Assembly: GCA_022747635.1 (NCBI GenBank)
Contig: JAKTNV010000005.1
Location: 85,494,469-85,558,468, forward strand
Length of the DNA: 64,000 bases
Reading direction: 5' to 3'
Source: Hetaerina americana
Taxonomy: Eukaryota > Arthropoda > Insecta > Odonata > Calopterygidae
Shown here: in pieces, positions 47,179 to 59,100 of the stretch
Numbering within the stretch: the first letter of the stretch is position 1
How the letters are laid out: each line of letters opens with the position of its first letter
Translations under genes and position numbers: made by a program
The notes under the pieces: generated by a model
Told to the model about the DNA's origin: nothing
Database searches by the model: none
What the model saw: the letters and a program-made list of their open reading frames with translations, nothing else

Positions 47179-50100
47179 CTGTGAACAACAACAAATTATA
47201 TGGCTTAGTTAAGGGCAAAGCCAAAAATCACAGAACCCAACCTTACTACTATCAATGCCAGAAAGATATGATGTTGCATGGGGATATCAATGGCCTGAAA
47301 ACTCACCATGTCCGTTTGGTGTCAAAGAAGAGAACAAGGAAGACAGGTTCAGAGTAATTGAGTGAGAGCGCAAGGACATCTGCTGGGGCAGCGGGAATAG
47401 GAACGCCATTGTGAAGAATTCCTGTTTTTGGCATTTTTGGATCAATAATCTGAAAGAAAGAATGTCATATCATTCATTAAAATTGATGAAAATATAAACT
47501 CCCAAAATTTTCCAAAACAAATGCATTGTAATTTGCAAAGGTGAAAGGGGGAATTGAGAAAATTGATACACATGATTGGCATTTGCCTGCCCCAATAGCA
47601 GCGGGGTAATATTCTCACCAGACAACCCAGAGGTAATGGGTTCCATTCCCACCTAGGTGGTTTTTCATCCACTCAGGGCTTGGGTGTTTACAATTTTATT
47701 TCTTATACATAATACATATCATTGTTAAAAAGTCTGATGTAAAGGCCAAAAGTGCTGTTTTCAGATTAATGCTAAATAAATTAATGGTCAAAACCAATGC
47801 ATCATTAAATACCCTCTACCTCCACTTTCGTACCTATTGAGCCTCTGTAAGTTGACAAGTCTATGGACATTGTTATATTTCACTTAACATTAATTATTAT
47901 CTATATCAAGTATTTTAAATCTACATCCTAATTTACACAGGGGCTTTAGAGTACTTCCATTATATCTCCACACTTCATCCAACATGGATTATTTCTTTTC
48001 TTTGAGCTATGGTAGGCCTAATCTTATTTTTCTTCCCCCATCCTTTGCTAAGTCATGCAGGTGACTGAGTGAAATAGAGATTACAGGAAGATTTCTTTAG
48101 TTGGCCTAATACCTATTTTGCAAATGGAGAAGTTTCCTATCTTTTCTTTGTAAAGAGCTAAACAGAAGCCCTACCACAAAGCATCCTCGCTCAAAGAAGT
48201 CATGGCCAAGACTAAGAGATATTTTGAAGGTACAGTGGAACCTTGCTTAACGAGCACCTCGCATAGTGAGTAATTCGCATAATGAGTGACGAGGAGAGGA
48301 GAAATCCCAGGATGATTGCATGCCTGCTACTTCAATTCGTATTTACCATTCGTTTTGCTGGCATCATAGTATCAATAGTCATCACACATGTTTCCAAATT
48401 TTTCTTCAAAAAAATTATTTGATTTTTTTTGTGCATAATTTTAAAAACATGCAGCTGCATGAAGATAACCACAACAGAATAAAATAACAGTAGAAATAGA
48501 ATCTAAAATAATTGGAAAGCAAGAACAAGATACGAGCGTGGTTAATCTAGTAGAACACCAGGGCATGAAATCAGGCAAAAAGCACAAAGAACTGTAGAAT
48601 CAATGTATGAAAACACTGGGAAGCCAACTACTTCTGCAATTAGTACCAGTTGTTAGGGACTATCAAAAATCTACCTCTGGTTGGCAAATACTCCCTGATA
48701 ATGATTGAAATTTACCCAAAGTTCCAAAATCATTTCAGCCGAATCATAAGACTTAGAAGTGGTTTATTTATAGGTTTTAGAAGACATGTAAAGTAGCTTG
48801 GAAGAGAATAAAAGAACAACTCACGAGAGCTGGATACCAAGGGTAACCACGGCACTTGGCCCAAACCAAGTCCAGTGGTTTGAGGGGGACTACGCCACAA
48901 GAAAGCTGCTGGCCAGGAACCAAGGCATGCCGATGGCTACTGGAGGTGGGGCCACCACTGCCTCCCTCCCCTCCACGTCCTCCACCCGCCCCTTCATCGG
49001 CCGACGACTCTGAAGGGGGGCGGTGGCGAGAGCGGCCGTGGGGTCCCATCCTCTCGTCATCATCATCCTCCTCGGCCCCCGAGCTGCCAGCACCCTCGTC
49101 CCCACTGCCACTGCTGCTTCCCGACGATGAGCAGCTGCTGGAACTGGAGTCTGACTGACTGTCTTCATCTGTCTCCGCAGGGATGTCTGATTTCAGGACG
49201 AAAGATTTCAAATTTAATGCCAGTGTGGATATGATTCTGAACAGACTGCTCCGCTTTGAGTTCACGTATGACATGAGTGAAAGGAATGGGATTGGATCAT
49301 CAAAAGATTATTTACCTCCTCCGCTGCGATACACTCGGAAGCTTTCGGAGAATGGCAGAGGAGCGATGATAGGTGAGGATGCGGGATCTGCTGCGTTTGT
49401 GTTTGAAGAGAGCTGAGGAGAGGAAGTTGCACTCCCTCCGAGAGTGGCAGAGCCTTTGGATTGGCCTTGTGATTTGACGTTGGCGTCTCCAATGCCTCCA
49501 AGCTGCGGACCTGACGACATCAGCAGAGGATTGGATGAAGAGAGCACTGCGTTTGTTCCAACTGAACCCAATGCCGCGTCGAGGTTTTTCCTCGGCCTCC
49601 CGACTCGCCGCTTTGGAGCTGCTGGGGTGGGGACATCTGGCTTCTGAAAGTTGACAGCAACACAAAAACAATGCATATACTCTCACCAAAATCAACGAAA
49701 AAATATTTTTGCATCTTTAATTCTTATAACATATGATTGACCCATTTTGAATTAATAAACCAAGTATGCCATTCTTTGCTTTGTTTACTACTATGTGCCA
49801 GAAAAATGTGACTCCTGAGTTCCAGAAGTTATATCTTCAAACTGAGGCAACCAAATTCAAAGCAGTAAAATCCATTTTCAGGATGTTCATTTATAAATAT
49901 TTTGTTCTGAATCAAAAACTTTTTCTCAACTGAAACTTTATCTCACATCTTTTTAAAGAAATAACTAACCAATCATTGGTATTTAAAAATTGGCCATAAT
50001 AATACTATCTACATTCTATCCTGTATGATTACTTTTGTCTTAATTTCCTTCTGTTGAGAAGCTGTCATTGAAGATTCAGCACATGAATTTGGCGAAGAGC

Positions 50101-53100
50101 TAATTTAAGTTCCTAATTTACGTGCCATGTTGCCATAGTGTTCAAAATTACTTTTAAGTTTCTCCTTAAAAAATGCACTTTTCAGGTCCTTTTGTCATTA
50201 TGGATATAAGGTAAAGTCTCTATTACCTGTGCTAATGGATGCATTTGAAGCACAGGTATGTTAAAAACACAGATAAGCAAAATATGTGAAAAATAAGATT
50301 GCGATATAGATGGATTCACTTTGTAGGATTGATGCATTATAGTTTTACAAGAACAGAAATATCATTAAAGGAACATCAGAACGTATTTTCCTCAGAAGGT
50401 TAAACCAATCAAATAGCCAGGAAAAAACAAATGATTGGAAGGGGACAAATATTGACAAAAGATCGATGATAAAAACACATTTGTCATATGATACCAATTG
50501 AAATAGAGTGATGTAGATGGTTTATAACTTAATTGTTGCGTATTCAAGTATATATATATATCTCCTTGAGCCTGCATTTCACAGTCGGCAGAGTTTTGCA
50601 ATTTTTACATCAACCAGTACAAATTTTGTGAGAAAAACGAATGGGTATCTGCTAACTGTAATGAACAACCATGGCTTGGTTTATATAGAATTTGAAAGTT
50701 AATAAGATGGCATGGACAGAGGAGGAAGTATTCAATGTTGGGCAGCCATATTTTAAGAACCGATAAATAGGCCTTTTTTTCAAATAAATTTAAGTACATT
50801 CCTACAAATTCTGTACAGAATTTCTTAGCAGAAACCTCTGCTGCATCTTTGGTAGGCATTTTTCTTCTAAAGAGAAACCCTTGCAGCTTTAGTTAAAGTG
50901 ATCGAATTTATACACTTATGGGTACTTGTACTGAAAAATTGGACAAAATATAAAGCACTGAGATTCACAAGACATAGGTTAAAATACACTTCAAATCAGG
51001 ATGGCATACTAAGTTACTCTACATAATTTCCAGCAACAAAAAATGTGTGAATTAACTTAACAGATTTTAACTAATAATTCAATGACAGATTCCTATGCTC
51101 AAGCGTTCAAATACCAGTCATATAAACATAGAGACATCTGAGCTATGGTAAAAATGTAACTCTCACATTTAGTGTCAGAAAAACAATTCGAGAAATTTTT
51201 ATAGTTAATTATACAAAAAGTGATTGAAAATTGATTTTAAAAACTAATTTCCAAAAAGCAGTGTTTTCAGAATGCGAAGTTTATGTTATATTTGACATAT
51301 GGGACCTATTTCTAAATTGGGAGAACATATTACTGTAAAATAGTGTGTGATATGGAAAGTATGACACTGAGCAATGACATTTATTATTTTACTCATGCCA
51401 AAATGACATATGGTTTACTTTCAAAGATGAGAAAACAGTAGGGTATTGAAATAAAGTTGAATGAAATGTGCTCATGTGAAACTGTGGAGTATTTACCATC
51501 CTCCCTTTGCCTTTGACTTACTCCAGAAAAGGATGATGAACCTCTCCTGTTCTGCAGGGTATTTCAATGAAATAGTCAATGATGATGAATCAATTGACTA
51601 CATTTAACATACTACCACTGATTATTATAAGGGTATGAGAAGTTAAATTGTCATTTAAAAAAAAGATGTTACCTACCTATAAGGTAATAGAGGATATTAT
51701 TAACATCAATTCTAACTAAACCTTGATACAAATGTTATGCACAACATAATCTAGGTTGCCCATGAATACCTTGGTATAAAAATTTCATAAAATAATATTT
51801 CCTAAAATATATTGGACATTTTCAGTTCAGAGTCTTGCTTCTTTCTACCTCTCAGTTACTGAGACTGAATGAAAACTGAAGGCTGAGAAATAAGAGAAAA
51901 TGTTGGGCAACTAAGGAACAAAGAGACATTTTTGACAGCATGAACAAGAAACTAATTCTGCGGAGGTGAAGAAGGAAGCAGTGTGAGATGAAATGTATGT
52001 ATTTATGTTGTATGGTGCTTTTGGCATGGTAAGAACATCAGAAGACCTTAATGTTGGGCTCAAGTTGTCAGAATTCCTTAAAACTTTCCTCCAATTGATA
52101 CAAAATCTATGAAATTAAGGTATCTTTTAATAAATACGACCCTGGAGTTGGCCATAAAACCACACCAATAAAAATGTCAAAGTAATTCTGATCCTTCTCA
52201 CCCTGAATGCAGCCGCAGCGGCCTTCCTTGTAAAGAGTACAGCTGTTCTGCGGTTGACACCAGAGGGTGAGCCCGTACTCCCACCAGACGAAACCTGCTG
52301 CTGTTGCTGGGATTGAGTGAGGGGGAGGGCTGGGGATTCCCCAGGTGCCGCAGCCGATGATTTCGTCGGCGTCGTGAGCATTGGACTTGAGAGGGGGCTA
52401 GCAGCTGTGGTGGAAGATGGGGATGTGGTGGACGAATTCAGCAACAATGCACTGCCCAGGGGTTTGGTGGTGCTTGACTGGCTAGAGGTTGGTTTCCCAG
52501 CCACCGGAGTCCCCTTTCCAGCAGAGGAAGTAGGTTTCCCTCCAACCCCAGGGGTCTTAAGGGTTGACGTGGCATTTCCTTTAGATGCCGCCTGCGAAGG
52601 TTGTGAGTTGGATGGGGGGAGGGGTTGGGCAGATGGGGCTTGGAGCCGCGTGTTGCCTGCAACCTGGGGCGATGAGTTGTCGGGAGTGGGCTGCCGGGGG
52701 CGAAGGGGTGACTTCCTCATGTCGGGGGTCGAAGTGGTGCCAGTGAGCTGCTGTTGGCTGCTGGACCGCCTCTGGACCGCAGACACTTTGGCTGCAACAG
52801 GCTCTCCTTGGGGACGAGGTGATGACACATCGTCATCCCACTGCCTCTTGGGAATCTTCTTACGACGGCCTCTCTTGGCTAAAAGATAAAAAAATTGTTT
52901 CATCATAATAGATGCCAAGTGAAGGTGAACGATTTTCAATACGTAACAGTATCTTTTGGGTTAAATTATCTTCCTGGGAATTCATTACAATGCCCTGAAC
53001 ATTACCACACTAATGGGCCAAATGCTTCTCCCAAGCACAGCACCTAGCCACACAATAAAATCAAACTTAAGGTTGGCAGCTGAAAGATGACAGGGATGGA

Positions 53101-56100
53101 TTTGGTATTTTATTAAGCCCTGAACGTAAGCTGTCAGCATTCTACATAAACACATAAATTATTTTAAAGTATACATACATGACGTGTAAAAAACTAAGTG
53201 GGTTGTCAGCCTAAAGGTCAGTAGGTGAGGTTAAGAGCTCTCCTCCAAAATGAATCCTTATTTAACACATTGAATGCCAAAGTTAATGGGGAATTAATGG
53301 GAGCAGTTTCATATTCTCTGTCAAAATGTAATAATTGCACCTTGGTATAAAGGGCAGAGGAATAAGATGGAATGCATGGATTATATAGCAATGAGTCTTT
53401 TGAATATAATGGGGATAGTTCTGTATGGTGTTGATTGAAACAGAATGCTGAATGATACTGGACAAAATCTGAAAAGTCTAACATGGTTTTGTGCCTGATA
53501 GGGGATGCATGAAATAAAGTTTTAATGTGCAGTTGTTGGATTGAAAAAGACATAATCCAGAGTAAACAGAGGAAAATTGTGGAAGGATTTGAAGGAATCT
53601 GGAATGAATCAGTAGCTATTGAATGGGACCCTAGATCACTTGGTTTTAAATAAGTAACGAATGATGCCAGGTTGTGTAATGATACCATGGCTGTTCATCA
53701 TTTTCATGCAAGAGTGACTGAAAATAGAAGGACAATGTAACATTAAAGACTGAATTTGTAAAATTATTCACTCTCCATTACGCCAATGATGCAGTACTGC
53801 TGACCAAGAGCACAAAAAATCTGCAGGGATCCATGGATAGCTTCAGCAAGGCAAAACCTTCAGTCAGAATGAAATTGAGTGTTTATGAAGCCAAAACAAA
53901 GAAGTTACTTCGAAGGGTGGAGAGATTGATTGCATAGTGAGGGTAAACAGTGAAACGATTCTAAAAGTGGTAGATATTGTATATATTGGCAAATTGTTTG
54001 TGTAAGGTGGTAGGATTTGTGACAAGGTTTTTGAAAGATTGCTCATGGTACATAGAGTATGAATGTTCATCCATGACTAAAAAGAATGATGGGTACTGCA
54101 CAGGTATGATAGCTACATATCACTTCTTGAAAGTGAAACTCAGTTACCCAAGGATATGCATATAAATGTCTAAATCAAATATATATTGTACCTGGTACAT
54201 GTTAAAAGATGAGAGGGTGAGGAATGAATGAGTTATGAACAAATGTAGATTGGATTCACCAGCAATGGACACGTGCCATAGAAGTTCACTGCATTGGTTT
54301 GTTCACGTCGTGAGAATGGAGGAGAGCTAGTAAGATCACCAAACCAACATATAAGTAAAGAGTGAGTGATTTGGGAGAAAAAGGGTAAAGGACTAGTAAG
54401 CCATGGGTAAATGTGGTCCAAGATACTCACAAGAGTACGTACGAATATCAGTAATCTCTGGAATTGAAGAGCGCATATGAAAGCAATTAGCAAAAAGAGT
54501 ACTAAGAGCAAGGGTACGAAGGGGTAAACATACTAAAAAAGCAAAATGAGGCCTTTGTAACATTGTCCAAAAGTGAACTGCATGAATGGTGTCTGTGGGT
54601 GTAACTCCAATTTGACATGCCTGAATTCCTTTCGTTCAATGAAAGTGATACGGTTATGATTGTATAATGAAAGGTAAATATGCAGCTGAAATATAAAGCG
54701 TAGTGTGCATATGCACACACACAGTTTGGGAATAAATAGATGTTATTCACCCTACATTCATATCTTCAATTAGATGCATAAATTTTTCGCAAAACCCCAT
54801 GGTCGGGATCCAATCGATTCATTTACTCACGCAGTTCAGACTCGTCGACGGAAGTGTTGTTCTCGCCTCGGGATAGGCGTGGTGAGACTAGTGGTGAAGG
54901 CTGCTCCTCCTTCTCTTGCTCCGATGGGACCTTGGGAGTCACCGGTGCCACTCCTGCCTTGGGCGTGGACGTCTTGTTCCCCTTGATCAGCCTGGGCACC
55001 GGCTTCCCAATGGGCTCCTTCACCTCTCGCCCACTCCTCGTCACGGCCGGTGTTGTCTTCGCCGCTTCCGTCGAAGAACCAGGTGTTACTGCCGCAACAC
55101 CCCTCCGAGACCTCGGGGTGATGGCAGCGGGTGTGCTGACAGACTGCCTGCGAGTGCTCTGTCTCCTTGAGCCTCTCGTGTCTCCGGAGTGCATGTTGTC
55201 GGAAGCAACCAAGGCGGCCGCCTCCGCCAGCTGCTGCTGCAGGGCGGACTTCCTCGTCTGGTATGGGATGCCTGACGTGGATGACCTCTTGTTTGGTGGC
55301 GGCTCCTTTAATGTGGGTTCCTCCTCCTTAATTTCCTCCACGGGTGGTGGCAGTGGTGTTGGCACGGCTACGTTTGCCCCCACCAATGCCGGAGGGTCCC
55401 CTTCCTCCACCTTTCGATTCAACTTCCTCCGCCCCTTTCTCTTCGGCCCAGCTGCCACCACCCCTTCCCCCCCGTTTGCAACTGGGGTGGTGGCAGAGGC
55501 ACTTGGCACCTCAGCCTCGGCCTTGAGGGGAGTGGGGCCCTCCTCATCCTCCTCCTCCACACCCTCCACCTTCTCCTCTGCCACTTCCATCTCCTCTTCC
55601 TCCTCCTTGGCCGCCTGCTCCTCCTCTTCCTCCTCATCCTCCTCCTCTTTGGTGCTAATGATGGAGGCGTTCATGTTCTCACCCTCCCCAGATGTGTCTT
55701 CGTGCTCTGTGTCCGATTCAAAGCCATCTTCGCCTGGAAATAGAAAGTAAAGGTCAGTCTAAGTAGGGTTAGACAGATGGTGGTCTGGTGGGGAGGTCTT
55801 CAACAGGGGGCCCAGTTCTTAAAACACCTCTTGGTCCATCATATGCCAACCCGTCAATGCATGCCAAGGTTTAATATGGTTGACACATGCATACGGGTCA
55901 AGAGCAGCATGGAAAAGACATGGAGGTCACTCATCCAAGCCTCATCTGGTCAAACATTGCTTAGCTTTGAGGATATAATGGGAATCAGCATGTCCATATG
56001 GCTAGGCCCTTGCTCTTGAATGTACCTCTAGAGAGAGATAAATTCCCTGACATGAACGCCACCAGCGTTTTATCCTTAAACTGATTCATTTTAGTGTTGA

Positions 56101-59100
56101 TCAATTTGAGTTGCTTTAAGAGTATTCACACATGTATTATGTATCTCCTAGTCATTAGTCACTGGGATGTTTGGAAGGGACATGTTAGGTTGTTAGCCAT
56201 TAGGGTCATTAGTGAGTTTACCACTCAGACAAACTGTGAAGGAAAAAGAATAGAGCAGTTTGTGCAACACTCAGTTGGACTTAAATTCTCATTGCGAACT
56301 TGCCAAACAATGGACAATGAGGTGAGGGCTTGTCTCCTCTTTGCTAACACTAGACGAAACTCATGAGATTAGAAGGTGAATTCTTTCAGGATTCTCCACC
56401 AATTAAAGATAACCACCAACCAAAAATTTCATCGAGATGTTTTGTTAGTTAACTATGCCATCATTGCCAGGGAAATTAGTCAATGAGAGATGGCAGGATG
56501 TTGGCAAAGTTAGTTACTGAAACATTGGCAACAAAATATCTTCCTTGATACAGAACCCAAGGAGAATACACCAACCGCATATGCTGGGAAAAAACCAAAA
56601 CCTTCGTCGTGTGATATTTATTTATTCAAAAGGTTGAACTTTGCTTTAAAATTTGTGTTTTCATTTAGGGATTTCAAACAACAGTTTGACATTCGTAATG
56701 ACTTTGTAAAAAATTGGGGGCAACTCAGTTCGGGGGCTAAATACTGACCGACACACATTTCAATATTCCCAGACATAATACAGAAAATTTGATATGGGAT
56801 CAAAACGTCAATGATTTATGTTATTATATGTCCTTAAAAATGGTAGGTTATGTTATAACAACGGCTTTCATACAGATTTCCAGAACTTTTATAAACTAAA
56901 TTAACAAATTTAACTTTTCATTTACAGGTATATTGCTGATTTATATAAAATCTGCAACTTCACGTCTTAAAAATGCTCTTCACAGATTAAATATATTTTT
57001 TAGAATATTATGTATTTTTATTGTTTGATTTCCAATTTGGAAACATATTCTCCAGATTTTGTAAGTGCCAGTAGAGATGGCCTTAAAATGAATAAGAATA
57101 TACAAATTGTGCTTATAATAACATTGTCTAAGGACTGATCATTCACCAAAGAAGGCATAACTATGGAAGTCTGATTTGTTTTGCATTCAATTTGAATTTA
57201 AAACAATGCTGCTATTTCCTTTGAGGATCTATTCAAAGCACAACTAGTGATTCGTAGTATGTATAATAAAACCAGTACTACCACTTCATGATATCCTGTT
57301 TATACATGGTATTGATAAAAAGTATCGGAAACAATTTTTCCCTGACATGACAGTACGTTGCAGTGCACTAGCACCACACAGGCTCGGTGTTGAGCGTTTT
57401 GACCTTCAACACGTACCAAGCACCAATCACCTGCAAGCGTTTGTTCAGGCCAGATTGTGTTTTTAGCGGTTTTCCCATGTCGAGTGAGGAAAATGGGAAC
57501 GGAGATGTTGGGCATGATTCCCCAAGGGTTTAAGGATGAAAGCATGGCACAAACTGCAGTTTTTAAGTGGCACAAGCTCCTCAAAGATGGCCGAAAGAGT
57601 GGGGAGGACGTCCCCGGGGCCGGATGGCCATTGATGTCAAGAACCAACAACAGCTTGCAACGTGTGAGTGAAGTGGTGAATTCAGAGCGTAAAATGTGCA
57701 CGGCACTGGCATAAATCGCAGATTATATTGGCATTGATAAGATGATAGCGCACAATATTATCACTGAAAATGTGGCGATACGGAAGATCTGCGCTGAACT
57801 CGTCCTCCCGAAGGTCTTGACGTACAACCAAAATGAGAGTCAAGAGTCTGCTCGTGAAGACCTTCTGTAACGTGATGCGACGATTCCCCAACCCCCTTAC
57901 AGTCTCCCCGACTTGGCAACAGCAAGACTATTTCCTATTCCCAAGAGTGAAATCCTCCCTCAAAAGGACAGCACTATGGGACCCTAAGTAGCTTGCACAT
58001 GCGCCCTTAAGGACCTTACGGAATCCACCAACCAAGAAGCCTTCAAGTCATAGAAAAGCCAGTGGCAAAAGTGTGTTGATGTTCAAGGGATGTACTTTAA
58101 AGAATTTTGAGGCATTGTGGCATTATCTGAAACATCTATTTTTCCCCCAACAAACTTTTTCCGATACTTTTTATACAAACCTTGTATAGGCTATTTTTCA
58201 CTTCAACATTAAAACTTCCTGGAATTATAAACATAGGAATATGACTTGTCAAAACATTGATGTTCCCGATCAATTATATCATTTCACAGGACCATTCAAG
58301 CTGATGAGCAGCAAACCCAGTAACCACCATACATACTTTTCATTTGCACATCTGAAGATGCCTCGGTGGACTTCCTCCTCGGAGACTTGATGACTTTGTA
58401 ATTGGGTGTCGTGATGGCGAGGGGTTTTGTGAGACTCCTGTGTCGCCCCCTTGGAGTAATAACCATTGGCTCTTTCGGCAGTGTCTTCCCCACCTTCCTC
58501 CCAGGGATGGAACCACTCCGCTCAAATGCCAAGCGCCTCCTGATTTTCGTAATCTCCTTCCTAAACAAAGTATTTGGAGTGATGTGAACTGAATTATAAA
58601 TACAGATCATGTGATAGCGATCAAGATAGATACCGAACAGCACAGTTGTGAAGATAAAAGATTTTTCAGGAATCACAAGTGCCCATTTATTTGCTACACA
58701 AGATGCACATCGCATACCAGGGAAAGAAGCTACAGGATGGAAAAATCAGTATTAAGTTAAAAGTTGCATCCCTTCGTTGATCCAACAAAGCAATATGAGA
58801 TCAATAATAGACAAATCTTAAACATTATGTTTTACTGTGATTCACATTTAGCTTTGATGAGGTTTATGGCAGTTCATCTGCCCTTGGGATCCACATAAAT
58901 TAAATTTTTGGATTGGTGAAAGGTTTCCCAGAGGCTGAACCACCGGTGTTTTAAACAAAATCCATTTCCAAGGTTAGTCTTAAGCTTAAAACCTTTGAGT
59001 TAGCAGGTGGTAACTCAAAGGTTTAGATGCTATAGAGCAGACAAACTTTATTGGACATAAACAAAGCTAATGGTAAGCAGCAACTGTTTCCAAGTGCGCT

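Larger units (their letters stand above)
47450..48824. other. Br140 intron between exons H and I
   Basis: It carries a SINE-D head at about 47575-47690 and a Tigger-like TIR fragment at about 48233-48292. Nothing else was recognised. Confidence 0.6.
52879..54830. other. Br140 intron between exons E and F
   Basis: It contains a short SINE-A tail (53200-53245), an unassigned 156-aa minus frame at 53218-53688, and a plus-strand LINE remnant at 53755-54600. Confidence 0.6.

Noticed and set aside
48780..49696. Alternative frames over Br140 exons G and H in both strands
   Set aside because: Only the frames that splice together in phase reproduce the AT-hook and PWWP sequence.
52317..52889. 190-aa open frame on the plus strand
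   Set aside because: It is antisense to Br140 exon F, which is spliced in frame and has the family linker composition.
54854..55750. 298-aa open frame on the plus strand
   Set aside because: It is antisense to Br140 exon E. Long GAG/GAA and Ser/Pro codon runs keep the opposite strand open; the product is low complexity and matches no domain.
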